Shown here: piece by piece, positions 35,670 through 47,813 of the stretch
Numbering within the stretch: position 1 is the first letter of the stretch
How the letters are laid out: the number at the start of each line of letters is the position of its first letter
NCBI GenBank assembly: GCA_947561585.1
Contig: CANNZV010000428.1
Location: 780,867-844,866 of the forward strand
Reading direction: 5' to 3'
DNA length: 64,000 nucleotides
Origin: Caprella mutica
Taxonomy: Eukaryota > Arthropoda > Malacostraca > Amphipoda > Caprellidae
The notes under the pieces: generated by a model
Seen by the model: the letters and a program-made list of their open reading frames with translations, nothing else
Told to the model about the DNA's origin: nothing
Databases searched by the model: none
Position numbers and translations under genes: made by a program

Positions 35670-38600
35670 TAGGGTGGGCCGAAAACCAAAATTTTTGATA
35701 TTCAATTGTGGGGTGTAACAGAAATTTGTGAATAGGTAAAATATTATATAAAATGAAATTTCAGGTTATTTTTACAAGATTAAGAGGTCCCCCAACGCAT
35801 TTGAAGTTTTCAAATTCATGTATTTATTGATAAATATGATATAATTTTCACAAATACATTTTTTAATCCATACTCTACTATCATTTACATATTCATTATA
35901 TAAATAAGTTAATGCTTTCAATGTTATAATTCATTCATATGTAGTTTTCTTCTGATCAGTAATCTGAAGATGTTCTGAACGAACTTCTAGCCTCTAGGAG
36001 AGGTATCGAGTTACCGCGAAGCCAGTGCCTCAGGATTACCCTGAGTTAACATGTCGTGTGTGGCTGTGACACGCAACTCATTTAACCTCCCTGTGTTTGG
36101 AGTTGTTAGTGATTTCAATTCCAACCAATTACCGACTTATGCTTACATTATAAAGTCAATTCTGTTTAGAAAAAAAAACAGTTGAAATTTGATACAGGGA
36201 AGGAATAAGAATATCTGCTACACATTGGCTGAACCTATTGCAAATATTTACGTGAGTGCATCCATTCTAAGTGTAACTGTGAAACAAATATCTGATAAAT
36301 TTATCTCTTATCATGACAAGTATTTAAATTTGATCAAACCTTATAAGAGCCGGTGCAATTTGGAGAGTTATAAACAGAAAATTAAAAAGTTCTTGGATCA
36401 CTCTGAAATATTGTTTGACTTTTCCTCTTGTAAGTGCAATGATTTCGAATCGTGTATCTGTCCGAAGGAAAAGAAAATTCCCAAAATTGAACAGCAATTT
36501 CTGATTGACCAGCGTAATAACCATTTGATGATCATAGGTTCAGTTGATGGCAGTACCACAAAAAAATTAGAAAAAAGAGCCGCACGTTAAAGTGCTTCAG
36601 AAATGAGAGGCACTGAAATAAGTATCGAAACTTTGTATGCTGCTAGTGACTCCACCGTTGATACAGAATCCGAACTTGAAGAATTTATTCCATCAAAGAC
36701 AACATTGAAAAGACTTAGAAATGAAGTCTTCTATGCAACAGATAAAGGTTGAAGCAGCTCCACGTTTTTAACACCAAAACAAGTGAAGAGTTTTCATATT
36801 TTTGCAACTGCATTTGACCGTGTCGGGATCTCTGATCGTGGTGCTTCGTTGCTTTCTTCCTCTTTGTTAGAGGATATTTCTGTTCCTGATGACACTAAAA
36901 ATATATTTGACAAAAATAAAATCCGTAGTGAAAGAACTAAGAACCGGATGAACAAAAGAAAGTTTGAATCTGATATTACTAGCATTTATTTTTATGGCAA
37001 GAGAGACATCACATTGACAGATGAAAAGAGAGGTAACAAAAATTACTGGAAGAAAGTCACTGAGGAACACATATCTGTTATTGCTGAACCAGATTCCCAA
37101 TATGTAAGACACTTCACTCCAGATTACGGAAGTTCACAAAGTACCAATCGATGCATCTTGCAATTCTGTCTGATGAAGTATCTTCCTCTCGAATCATTGG
37201 TTGCTATTGGGTGCGATGGAACTAATGTAAATACAGGATTGAAAGGTGGAATAATCAAATTGATCGAGCAATCTATGAAGAAACCCCCTTGGTTCGTCTG
37301 TATGCTGCATGGTAATGAACTTCCACTCAGACATTTTTTCACCTTTATACCTAGATGGTAAAACAAGTGGTCCACGGTGCTTCACAGGAGTTATAGGTAA
37401 GAGTTTACAAAATTGTGAGACAAAACCTATTGTAAAATTCACTCAGATAGCGGTAGCTCTCAATTAGGTTGATGTGACAACTCTAAGTACTGATCAAAAA
37501 TTTCTCTATGAAATTCATCAAGCTATAAGTGTCGGTGAAGTTTCACAAAACTTGTCATCGCGTTCACCAGGAGGATTGAATCATGCCAGATGGATAACAA
37601 CTGCAAATAGGATTCTTAGGTTGTATGTTTCAATTAAATATCCGAGTCAAGATCTGATCACATTGACTCGATTTGTCATGGAAGTGTATTCACCAATGTG
37701 GTTTGCCATTACAGTAAATCCTTTCGTTCAGAGTGGCCCTAAGCACATATTCCAGAGCTTTCAATTGATCAAAACACAATGTAAAAGTACCCAAAGAATT
37801 GTGATGCCTGTTGTCAAAAGGAATGCTTCTTTGCTCATTCAGAGAATATTCTACTTGCAATGTTGATACCAGGTCTGATATAGTGCAGGTATTCAAGTTG
37901 CCTGAAATAAATTGGGAGTGCACAGATTACATAACTTTAATCAATTGGAGAAGTGAAGTAACAGAGCCTCCTCTAACTAAGCATTTCACAGATGAAGAAA
38001 TTGAAAATCACATTGTAAATAAGGAGCTGTTCCAATGTCCAAAATATCCACTTCACACACAAGCAGTAGAACGCACCATAAAGCTGATAAAGCCAAGAAG
38101 CAAGAGATGGTTTAATACTAATTAAAATAGCATCAAGGCAACGTGTTAGTAAATTCGACTCAAAAAAAGACTTTATGTAACTGATCTTCACTTGTAATTA
38201 TCCTTTCTTATAGTCAAATATAGCTCAATATATTTTTTTATTTGTAGTAAATGCCACTGAATTAAAAGGAAATGTAATTTTGTAACAGCAATGGATAACA
38301 TTTTTATCAATCATTTTTGTTTACTTGAACACTTTTGTATTGTATTCGTTAAAGGATGAAGATTTTGTTGTTTTTTCTCATTTAGTTAAACGTTGTTGTG
38401 TCCGTGATGGAAAGAATTTTTTGCTGTGAATTATTATTTTCTAAATATTTTATGAATAAATTTCTTTAAAACTATCTATCTTTAATTCAACCTATGTTTA
38501 CAGAATCAAAACATGCCATTGATTATGTGAAAAGTCTGAGGTTTTTCAGTAGAATAAATTATTATTGGATCCTGATAAAATTAATACGTATATTGAATAT

Positions 38601-39086
38601 GTTAATGGAACTTCTTTTTTGAAAAATGATATTTCTATATATAATGAATAATATTTTGTTCTACAAATTAATTCCTTGGTAAGAAAAATGCTGATCAGAC
38701 AAGCCTAATTCGTGTTTAATCTCACAGATGAATCATTTTATACGTAAAATCAAATAATTTATTTTCAGAATCAAGTTGTGGGACCTCTTATCCAATTCTA
38801 AGCGATCTGGAAATTTACACACGATCTCTGAATTAACATATGAAACGAATTAAATATCCCCGTTCATAAGTCATTTTGAAAATTTTGAGAAAATTTTAAA
38901 TATATGAGAAATAAATGATAAATTTATTAATTCCATATTTCAGTTGCTTTGGGGGACCTATTAAATTTCTTTAATTGGTCTAATATTGTAAACACGTTAT
39001 TTTTATACCAATACACAACTTTTCTGAGTACCCCGTAGTTGAAATTCGAAAAAGTTGGTCAAACCCCCCTAAAACGGCCCACCCTA
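35670..39086 (+). mobile_element. hAT-like DNA transposon inserted in the minisatellite
   Basis: Inverted tips TAGGGTGGGCCG and CGGCCCACCCTA, flanked by CTACACAT at 35662-35669 and 39087-39094. The 8-bp duplication and TAGGG tip follow the hAT pattern. Length is 3417 bp. It carries one decayed plus-strand transposase-like gene. Confidence 0.85.
36189..38125 (+). pseudogene. transposase-like protein of the hAT-like element, heavily broken
   Basis: Frames link up through in-frame stops at 36588-36590, 36750-36752 and about 37465, and through frameshifts near 37345 and 37850. Recognisable stretches are a Cys cluster (CKCNDFESCICPKEKK), VAIGCDGTNVNTGLKGG, then CMLHGNELPLRHFF, then LDGKTSGPRCFTG, LNHARWITTANRILRLYV and AVERTIKL near the end. 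An Asp followed by a C-x2-H motif is known in hAT, P and related transposases. I recall related uncharacterised proteins in arthropods but cannot name the family. The element tips argue for hAT. It is non-functional. Confidence 0.7.
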
Positions 39087-39145
39087 CTACACATTGTACT
39101 GCTCAATGGTGTGAACACTGTAAGTTGTAGCCACATGGCTACATA
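39087..39145. repeat. 45-bp minisatellite, remainder
   Basis: One full unit and a partial unit continuing 35445-35669, separated from it by the transposon. Confidence 0.85.
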
Positions 39146-39769
39146 TAGATGACTTAAAGACATCTATAGAGCTTTAGTTTCATTATCGGTTAATTATTTC
39201 AAGAAAGGCACAATTAACAGTGGAATAGAGAGAACTTATTGCTGCGGAGTTTCTTAAAAAAAGATCCGTGATGGCTATAATTCATTGATTTTAGGCAGAG
39301 GGGTAAATAGCGCTTCCACAGTATTTTGAAGGATAGATATAACATCTATGTACGCTGGCAAATCCACCAAAACAAGCGCCCTACGCGTGACGTCACAAAC
39401 ATGGCGGACAAGCTACAGCTTAAATAGAAATGTAACTATCGGGTGTAACTATCAAGAGTCGTGAAAATATAGTATGCAAACTATTTTATACGCCTTTAGC
39501 AATGTTTTATTATTTAAATCTCTAATTTAATTAATGTTAAATTGTATTACATATTTCTTTCTGTTGTATATAGTTCGAACCTCGCTATTTGCCATAAACT
39601 GTTTCCGAACTTCAACCTACTTACATGAAAAATAGGCAATTATTGACTCAAGCTAGTTTTATAAATATTATCATGTTTTTTATAATTGCAAATTATTATT
39701 TGAGTCAGGAGCTCAAGGTCATAGACTCATGGTGCTATAACAAATGATAATAAGACTCCATTTACACGA

Positions 39770-40045
39770 GCACCGGTGACTGCACTCAAGGAACGAAGAG
39801 GAAAGTGAATAGGTGATAGTAAATGAAGCCTAGAACGAGCCTACCTAAAAAAATTAAGACGTTGCAATTGAAGAGCATAACGCTAGCGCTATCCTCTAAA
39901 ACTGCAAGTAGTGTTAAATCATTATGAACAGAGTAACAATAAAAAGATCCGAATTACAACAGTTTGGGGCTCAAGGGACGACACCCCACTTCTCTCCCAT
40001 ACACCACAGAAAGCTTTATGGATAGAGATCTGGAGAATTACCTGC
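39770..40045. repeat. dispersed retroelement-like repeat, copy 2
   Basis: Same orientation and clear similarity to 14600-14895 (GGTGATAGTAAATGAAGC, GAAGAGCATAAC, GCTATCCTCTA, CAAGGGACG). It lies in the 3' non-coding part of the P element. Further fragments may follow near 40800 (GGATAGAGCCCCTTGGGACG). Confidence 0.6.
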
Positions 40046-40949
40046 GAGTACAAAGGCTAATATTATACATGTACTAAATGCAAAGGTTAAAAATAAAAAA
40101 GAACAGTTTTCTCGAATCTATCAAGGAAAATCATATATGAAAAAAATTACATTCGAAGAAAATGAACGAAATAGCTGCTCCTTTTGTCAGACCCTCCTCC
40201 CTAACAACACCCATAATTGGTTTGTGTAAACCTCAGAAAGGAAATTCAAATTGATAGGGCAGAAACAAAATTGAACAAAGGAAACTAGCCATAAATTTAT
40301 TAATAAAATATAAATTCGGACTACTGACGAATTCAGAACTTGATATATTGAACACATATTGAACTAATATTTATGACTGTTAATAAAAAAGATAAAAGAG
40401 CCATAACAATAACAAAATATAGATGCTAGACTTCCTCATTCACTTAAATAGAAAAAGTACCTCGTAACCAAAAATGTCTTCACCCTACAGAGTGACATTT
40501 TTAATTTTAGTTGAGACATTCAAATATATATAATCATAAAAGTTAAGACACCCGAGCCCAAGATCTCTTCGTAACTACCGTTAATACGACTTTATAACTC
40601 ACAAAGTCGCATTAACGGCAATAATCAGGGGAACATTGGGAGAACTGCACCACCTTCCTTGAAAGGGGAGGAGGAGGAGGGGGGGGGGGGTCTGAAGGAC
40701 CAACCAGTCTCTGGGGTTCTGGTCATACTTTTAATGGGGTGAAGACCTTTATTACACCATTATGTACAAAAATAGATAACGAGTTTGTGCTTAAATTTAA
40801 CATTAGTAGAGGATAGAGCCCCTTGGGACGGATTATTAGGAAAGATACAAATGTAGGCTGAAAGAAAGATAGCCGAACTAAACAAAATATTAAAACATTG
40901 AACAAAAATAAGGCCTACTAAAACTCCCTGGTCCCTTTCTGTCATTTAT

Positions 40950-41516
40950 TTACTTATTCGATATTTTCTTTATTTTGGCCGTAGCTTCTGATGACCCTAG
41001 TGAAGCGTTCTTTAACTTTATGCAATGATATATCCTACATTTTACAAAATATGAGGAAAGGGCAGAGTTACAGAGTATTGGTTGAGTTGTGTATTGTTTC
41101 AGACATTTTGCAGTAAATGAGCCAAAAAATTTTATGTGTCCATATTTATGAAAGCAATACAAGAAAAATTTTTCACATTCACTTACTATCGTTATGAAAG
41201 ACGGATCGCAATATTTCAAGGCCTAAGAAGAATCTACATTATCCTCATACTCTTTAAAAGACACGAACATATGTAAATTAAAATTTTGGGCTGAGAAAAT
41301 ATTTAGACACTGTTCACATTCTGAAAGAGAACATTTTGTTACTTTACGGTGCTGCTCGTTTAATTTGTGAGCCATGTAGCCTGCAAAGTAGGAAGCAGCA
41401 TGATCACTGATTGCAGTCACACCCCCTATCGATGTTTCACATGAAAAGCTGATGGCTTCAATAGCTTCTTCTTCATCGAAAATGGTTGAGGACATAGTAG
41501 CTGTCACTTCATTCTC
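40950..41516 (-). CDS. P transposase, C-terminal exon with one in-frame stop
   Basis: The acceptor CCACACAG lies just before 41516 and joins in phase 0 to the previous exon (MAE then ENEVTATMSSTIFDEEEA). The exon encodes HAASYFAGYMAHKLNE and a Cys-rich stretch (KCSLSECEQC), as in the C-terminal part of P/THAP9 transposases. A TAG at 41223-41225 interrupts it, but the same frame continues for 90 codons (KYCDPSFITIVSECEKFF ...) to the stop at 40950. That continuation resembles the usual P-transposase end, so the TAG is probably a nonsense mutation. Confidence 0.75.
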
Positions 41517-41649
41517 CTGTGTGGAAAAGTTAACATGAGAAAATAATTTATGCAATTTATACTTTGTTATTAATTCATAATGAACAGGTGGAAAAAAAGT
41601 ATTAAATTCTCTTGCTATAAATTAATGCAAGTATCTTCATTATTACTAA

Positions 41650-41925
41650 CCTCAGCCATCAGAGAGATTGTGTCCAATAACTGGTCATTTGTAACTTCAC
41701 AGTTGCCAGTGGTTGGTTCCTTGATGAGAGATGCAGTTGCAATCCTACCATAGTTATTGCAAAAATTGTAGCAATCTGGACGCTGAGTAATATATCTAAT
41801 CTTTCCAAAGAACAGCTCCAGTCCGTCTTGGCAGAGGTGTCTAGTTGAAAGCCACGGAAAGCCTAAATCAGCGAGGTCCTTGCTCAATTGGAGAACAACA
41901 TTTATCGTTTGTAAGAAGCCTTTAA
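41650..41925 (-). CDS. P transposase, second half of the catalytic exon
   Basis: This is the part of the catalytic exon left of piggyBac 2. It reads GFLQTINVVLQLSKDLADLG, then LSTRHLCQDGLELFFGKIR, which holds the conserved Glu of P-type transposases (the QD-x2-E-x2-F context). It ends at a GAG|GTTAGT donor after MAE. Removing piggyBac 2 and one TTAA joins KPNFI directly to KGFLQT in frame, proof that both halves were one exon. Confidence 0.85.
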
Positions 41926-42067
41926 CCCATTTATGCCGATAAAAAAATCATTGTGTAGTTGAACCACGAGTATCACATATGTTGAAATATATGTCCATAA
42001 CAACCATAAAATATGTTTCTTTTGTCTAGATTATATTTGAATCAAAAGTTATATACTAAAAACCATT

Positions 42068-42124
42068 GTTGCGTAAACGCAACGGTCGGCATCATAGAGT
42101 ACCGTTTTGTTGCAATAACGCAAC
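42068..42124. promoter_or_regulatory. piggyBac 2 left subterminal dyads
   Basis: GTTGCGTAAACGCAAC (42068-42083) and GTTGCAATAACGCAAC (42109-42124), 41 bp apart, 143-199 bp inside the left tip. Candidate transposase-binding sites. Confidence 0.6.
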
Positions 42125-42424
42125 GTCAGGAATAGCAGGTTCGGAAAAAAATAATTATACATATGTATTATCAGTTTAATCGCAATACAGTGTGTGTAAG
42201 TGAACATAAATATGAAAAGATATTCTAATTATAAAATGAATTATCTTTAAATGCATTTTCATAGACATTGAAATGAAATTGGTAACATAAATACATAACA
42301 CAAATACTGATAAAGTTCCTTTTTATAAAAATATATTCCGAAAAATTATATAGAAATAGTAACATTGATATTTCCATTGATGTAACCATATGCACATTTT
42401 TCCTCATCACAGCGTGTTACTTTT

Positions 42425-44249
42425 TTATTCTTCGTGGTAAGCCATTGAACATTTTTGGTGCAATCCAACTTGGCATTTTGAGCATGAAAAGTAAGTCTGG
42501 CTGTTACATTGTTTACACCTCCGTCGTCTGGGTGGTTCGACTTTTACAATATTGTGTCCAATATTATCCGTCCTGGTGTTAGTGGAGGAACGACTAGCAT
42601 CCACTAATGTTTTGCTTCGCCCAGGATGCTTTGATGGAATTCCATGAGACTTCAAAATATCTTGAGCAACTGACCTCGTGAATGCGAGGAGATCATTAGA
42701 GTACCCTCCTTTTCTTGCAAATAACCATGCATTATTCATGCATACTTGCAAAAGATAGGAAATGATAGGAAAATACCATTTTTTGCCCCTGATTCCAGCA
42801 CGATAACTAGATACGTTTTGGTCAAGCCTATCAACTCCACCCATATTAGAGTTATACTCTTTAATAAGTTTTGGCACAGGAATGTTGACATGTTTCCCCT
42901 CTGACATAGAAAATCTTCTAGCACTCCCCATTGGTGACACACTGTGCTGATTAGAAGCAATTGTTACAACTCCATTGTCATTCCATCTGGTGACAACAAC
43001 TTTCGCATCATTGTTTCTGAAATACTCTACGCTACCCCTTGCCTTCTTTTCAAATGATTTGACACAGGTAAACGGACATTTTTCTGTCCTATTGGAGCGC
43101 AATGTGCCTGTAGCTCCATGTCCTCTTGCATCAATTTCTTCTACCAGTTTGACAGACGTAAAATAGTTGTCAAAATAAAGAGAAAATGTATGACCGTCAA
43201 ATGCATTCTGCAGCTTGTCTAACATATTCAATATCACCTCTCCACCCAGACCAAATGTCTTTCGATACTCGCCTGCAGCCGCCACATCTTTTGCTTGACG
43301 TCCTTGGTACAAGTCAATGAAATACGCATAACCGAGAGGATTAGCTGAAACCCATGCTTTGTACCCCCAACGAATGGGTTTCCCTCTTATGAACTGTTTG
43401 GTGGGATGCCGACCAAAATATGGAATCATTGATTCGTCAATGGAGATGCAGTTTGCTCCCAATGCTTCTCCAAATGATAAAAAAACGCTGATTCAGCATA
43501 CCCAGTAATGGGCGAACTTTTGCGTATTTATCTGTTGTATCAAGATTGTTATTGTCTGCAACATGTAAATACTTCATAATTTCTTCAAAACGATCCCGTC
43601 GCATTGACGAAGCAATGAATTCATTATGAGTATCAGGTGCACGCTCCCAGTATAGTCGACGGCGAGGAACTGTGTTATATCCGGACACAATCAATATACC
43701 TAAGAAGGCTTTCATTTCTCCACAGGTCAAACGAAATGTATGATCACCTTTATTTATGGCATAACGAACAGTTTCTTTTGTCATCAAATCAATTATTTCC
43801 ACGTCGATGAATAATTCAAATATTTCACAAGGTGTCCGTAACTTATGTGCCGATGTAGGGTTGTAAGGATATTGCACCATGTTAGAGATCCCTTGTATAT
43901 CTTCTTTCACCCATTGCCTCAGTTTACATGTTTTTCTCGGTCTAGTAGATTTTCCTTTTGCCTCATTATCAGGAATATTGGGTCCGATTTCTGATAAAAC
44001 GGCTTCGGCAAGTAAATGAGATCTAGGTAGGTTATCCATCTCGACATTATTTTCTTCTCCTGAATCTTCGTCAGTTTCACGACCATCGTCAGGGGGGGAT
44101 ATATAAACATTGCAAGTATCAACCTTTTCCTTCACTATAGTGACAGAGTTGTCCTCTTCCTCATCAGATCCTTCAGATTCTACTTTTTTTTCTAATTCTT
44201 CTAATATTTCATTCAATGTCAAGCTATAGGAAGGAAGAACACAAAACAT
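42425..44249 (-). CDS. piggyBac transposase (element 2), one homopolymer frameshift
   Basis: The N-terminal frame (44249-43437) is acidic and enters the core at CEIFELFIDVEIIDLM and FLGILIVSGYNTVPRRR. The second frame (43462-42425, 345 codons) holds the catalytic Asp residues: D9 in SIDESMIPYFGR, D98 in YFDNYFTS, D211/D214 in GGVDRLDQ. It ends with a cross-brace, RRRCKQCNSQTYFSC to HQKCSMAYHEE. The frames overlap at an A7 run on the plus strand (43479-43485). One base fewer would give a single frame of about 600 codons. This could be a sequencing slip, so the gene may be intact. A possible splice acceptor (CTTCCTATAG) precedes codon LTLNEILEE near 44222, so the true start may be in an upstream exon. 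Confidence 0.9.
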
Positions 44250-44443
44250 TAGATAATTTTCAAAATATGTTAGAATTGTGAAAAAAATCAGTACTGAAAC
44301 CTATTATATAAATATATACGAATACTGTAAATTATGGAATACTTATCCAATGTTTATTCTATAAAAATAATATAAGTGTTTGAATTGCTTATCATGTTTG
44401 TATCCGTTTTTAATAAATCAACATTTGAACAACAAGTTCCTAG

Positions 44444-44501
44444 GTTGCATAAATGCAACATTCGTGGTCCCCTATAATGCCGACCGTTGCGATAATGCAA
44501 C
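44444..44501. promoter_or_regulatory. piggyBac 2 dyads upstream of the transposase gene
   Basis: GTTGCATAAATGCAAC (44444-44459) and GTTGCGATAATGCAAC (44486-44501), 42 bp apart, about 200 bp before the coding region. A fifth copy (44847-44862) is 16 bp from the right tip. Confidence 0.6.
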
Positions 44502-44878
44502 ATTGATATTTTCAAAATTTCAAGCACCCTAAAATGTATTCTATTATTTATTTATTTAGAAATATAAGAATCTACCATATTCCTTATGTATTAAAGAAAA
44601 ACATATATATCACTCAAGTGTGTACCATAGATGCAAATAAATAAATACCTTTTCATAGTCGATGCCATGATAATTGAAAATAAGGTCTTTATTCGAGAAG
44701 CTGTCAAATTTTATCTGAAGAATTCTGAGAGCTCAAACGTGACACATTCGATAGCTCTGAGTGTCTGCTTGGAACTGAACCTAGTATTGTTATTGCCACG
44801 CGCTGTTGAGTGCATACAGGTTCAGACAAGTAGCGACATGTTTTGTGTTGCGAAAATGCAACGAGCGGCATAAATGGG

Positions 44879-46209
44879 TTAATGAAGTTGGGCTTCCTCT
44901 TTTCATTTCGTTTTTGAAGACGATCTAGCCATGTATATGAATCTTTCAGAAAAATTTCAGATTTTGAATTTAACTTGAAGGGTCTTCTTAACGCAACTTT
45001 ATCCATAGAGTGGGAAGAATTTAAAGCATCAAAAATGTCGTTGAACTTCCGGACATATTCACTAGTTGCAAGACACTCTGATTTCATCTCTCCTTTAGCC
45101 GTAAGAGTCTCAATTGCAGCTGCAACAGTTCTAGATAAAACTTGCGTAGCAAGCTTTACTTTCATTCTGCTGGCAAATTTAAGTTTAAAAAGGTGTCTAT
45201 CTGTCAATTTGTGCACCATCCTGAAGCTGCTTTTCGAATCAATGTGATACATTTGACAGATATGTCTCCAACTAGCTTTCTTTTCATATCCAGGAACAGA
45301 AATATCTGCCTTTTCCAGGAAAGTTCTAGCATTCTTGATTAGATGAGGTGGGTCCCGGAGAACATAGTAGGACTTCTCTCCAATACATATCTTAGGATTT
45401 ATATGCGAAGCTCCAAGTAGTTTGAAGGCTCGCTCCAAATTCGAACCCTGATCTGTCGTAATTCCTAAAACTTTAAACCCTACATCTTCTAATGCCAGAA
45501 TTGATTCTTGAATAACCGTGATTATTCGTTCTGCTGGCATGACACTGTCAGTGAAGTAATATCCTAATGGATATTTGTATTTTCGAGCAACACCAACAAC
45601 CATCACAGTCAGAGCACTAGTAGCCAATTTGTTTGTCCTATTGTGACCGTCATCTTTATAACCATGGATTAAGTCCCTAGACTTATCATAGGTTAGACCC
45701 TTTCGAATCGACATCTCATCAATCAAGATCCAACATAGTTTATCACCTTCATTCTCAGGATTTACTTTGATCTTCAGAGTTTTAGCATTTCCCTTATCAA
45801 TACCAGGTTTAGCTTTCAACTTCCTGAGTGACCTCATGATTGTTTCAGAAGAAGGCAAGGGCAAAATATTTGAGAGGAATTTGTATCCTCTAACTGAAGT
45901 TCCGATCATAATATTGGCTGCCAAAAACTTTTGGAAAGGAGTATAGCGCAGTTTTTTCATTTTCTGCCTCAGTAGCTGCATTCTATTAAACTCAGTTAGA
46001 TATTGACCAAGCAAATGTGAATGTGAATTACAGAAATGATCAATGTTGAATTTCCTGTATGCAGGCTCCTTTCTGACTCGTTTGACTGTGACACGTGAAC
46101 GGCGTATGTTAGAAGATTTTCTTCTTCCACGTTCCACTAGTTTAACAGGAATTGATTTGGTAGAAGATGGTTTATCCATATTCTCACTCCCTTCCGTGAT
46201 GTCTTCCCA
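44879..46209 (-). CDS. P-superfamily (THAP9-like) transposase, first half of the catalytic exon
   Basis: The acceptor TTCGTTCTGTAG precedes 46209, and the frame starts WEDITEGSENMDKPSS. Counting from that Met (46179), the RNase H-like fold shows Asp154 in WILIDEMSIRK, Asp243 in GITTDQGSNLERAF and RDPPHLIKN at about 275. KVKLATQVLSRTVAAA and YVRKFNDIFDALNSSH follow. These are signatures of P-element and THAP9 transposases, which cut and paste using GTP in Drosophila P. The exon has no stop in 444 codons. It is cut at 44879 by piggyBac 2. The rest is at 41650-41925. Confidence 0.9.
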
Positions 46210-46343
46210 CTACAGAACGAATAAACCATTAATGATAGAACTTAAATAAGATAAATTATCAAGACAGATTTGAAAAATCATAGCTAATATTGAAATAGAA
46301 CTGGCTTATGTGATAGTTAGTTATAAATCAATGTTCAATTTAC

Positions 46344-46439
46344 CTGATAACTGCAGGGAACAAGTCTTTCAGAAGAATCAGGAGGTTCACCTCCAGTTGG
46401 ACTATTAGGGTTTAGAATAGGAGAGCCGAAGAAACGTCT
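46344..46439 (-). CDS. P transposase linker exon, 32 codons
   Basis: Acceptor AAATTTCAG, donor CAG|GTAAAT, phase 0 at both ends. It encodes RRFFGSPILNPNSPTGG ... CSYQ, joining in frame to WEDITEG of the next exon. Low-complexity linker between the DNA-binding and catalytic domains. Confidence 0.75.
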
Positions 46440-46791
46440 CTGAAATTTTTTATATCGTAAAATTTAAAAAAATTATGGATGGACAGCACAAGAAATGTCT
46501 CTGAAATATTTTTATAGTTAAATTTGAAAAAATATGGATGGACAAATAAAAAAAATTCTACAAAAATCTAGTCCTATTGTAATCCAATTAATACTATTTT
46601 AGTTTATCACAAGTAGAGTTGGAATAAAAGTACAGCTAGTCATCAATTTTCTAATTCAATCTAACTTAACATTTCAGTTTCTTTTCCAAAATTTCATCAT
46701 CAACTTTGATGATAGCAGTTTCTCTCACATAACATAAAATTATTGTTCTAGTGACATATATTGTTAGCTACAGAAAAAAAGATAAACTTAC

Positions 46792-46875
46792 ATCCGAAAT
46801 ACTTTCAGCTGCCATTGTTTTTCCAAGGTTTGGTTCTTGCTTGCGCTTCTTCGTAGGCGACTGAATAAATTCTCT
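46792..46875 (-). CDS. P transposase linker exon, 28 codons, basic patch
   Basis: Acceptor GTTATACAG, donor GAT|GTAAGT, both phase 0. It encodes REFIQSPTKKRKQEPN ... SISD. PTKKRKQ is a plausible nuclear localisation signal. Confidence 0.75.
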
Positions 46876-46978
46876 CTGTATAACAGAAATTGAAATTAAT
46901 GAAGGACTCTGAATATGTTTAGGTAAGATCACATATAGTTATCAACTATTCATTATACAAACAAGATTATGTTCTTAC

Positions 46979-47032
46979 ATCAGATGAGGGTGCAATATGG
47001 CCAAATAACTTTCTCTTTGCAGTAGAAGAAAC
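46979..47032 (-). CDS. P transposase linker exon, 18 codons
   Basis: Acceptor TTATTTTCTAG, donor GAT|GTAAGA, phase 0 at both ends. It encodes VSSTAKRKLFGHIAPSSD. The KRKLFG pattern is echoed in neighbouring exons (TKKRK, RRFFG), suggesting exon duplication. Confidence 0.7.
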
Positions 47033-47179
47033 CTAGAAAATAAAAAAATTCAAAATAATTATAGGAATGCTTCAAATATTTTAAAATACATACTGAAATA
47101 CAATATAGGTGAAGACTAAATATGTATATTTTGACTCCAATAATATAATAAATTATTTCTACTACACTATTTCACTTAC

Positions 47180-47254
47180 ATCTTGTTTTTGTTCTGTTGA
47201 GGTATCAGAAATTCCCAAATTTTTTTTTGTTTGTGGAGTACAAACAAAAATATC
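47180..47254 (-). CDS. P transposase linker exon, 25 codons
   Basis: Acceptor CCATTTCAG, donor GAT|GTAAGT, phase 0. It encodes DIFVCTPQTKKNLGIS ... EQKQD. The frame crosses a 9-base homopolymer intact. Confidence 0.7.
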
Positions 47255-47684
47255 CTGAAATGGAAAAACGTTAGTTCGCTCTTCTTTTACACAAATTTTA
47301 TGGGCAATTTTGTGTAGCTAGTTATCAATGATATGTTAAACAATTTTCAGTTTCTCAATTGATCTAAGGCATCCACACACCAGTACTTATGCAACAATCA
47401 TAGTGTGTAATTTATATAAAAATAACAACAGATGATTTGCTTGTCATTTGGAAGTCTTTGTTTAGATATTCAGATTATCATTATAATAAGGTAATAACCT
47501 AACATTTGGACAAGTAACTAGTATATATTTGCAAACCAAATGAAACCGTTATAAATTTGCAAGATAAGTAGCTTCTCAACGTAAATTACATAAAACATTT
47601 AGCTTTCAGTGACTAGTTACACATGTTGGAAGGTTAATAATTTAGGCATTATGTAAATAGCTGGATTATTTGGTTCTAACTCAC

Positions 47685-47813
47685 ATCTGTTTCCATGTAT
47701 TGCAAATGAATTTTGCCAGATTCGGTCTCAGGAAGCTTTGTCAACTCTTTCGGTTCATCATATGTTTTGGAATGTGAGGAGAATGTGTTTGCATTTGGCT
47801 TATTTGGGGCGAA
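47685..47813 (-). CDS. P transposase linker exon, 43 codons
   Basis: Acceptor TTTTCAGAATAG, donor GAT|GTGAGT, phase 0. It encodes FAPNKPNANTFSSHSK ... LQYMETD. Its phase-0 start does not fit the phase-1 donor of the THAP exon, so at least one exon between 47.8 and 52.3 kb is missing from my model or lost. Confidence 0.65.

Larger units (their letters stand above)
41926..44878 (-). mobile_element. piggyBac element 2, inserted in the P catalytic exon
   Basis: Inverted tips CCCATTTATGCCG (41926-41938) and CGGCATAAATGGG (44866-44878) are flanked by TTAA (41922-41925 and 44879-44882). Length is 2953 bp. It carries a nearly intact minus-strand transposase. Dyads of GTTGC-N6-GCAAC type occur five times. 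Confidence 0.95.

Noticed and set aside
35491..35718. 75-codon frame over the 45-bp minisatellite
   Set aside because: Repeat translation only, and it runs into the transposon tip.
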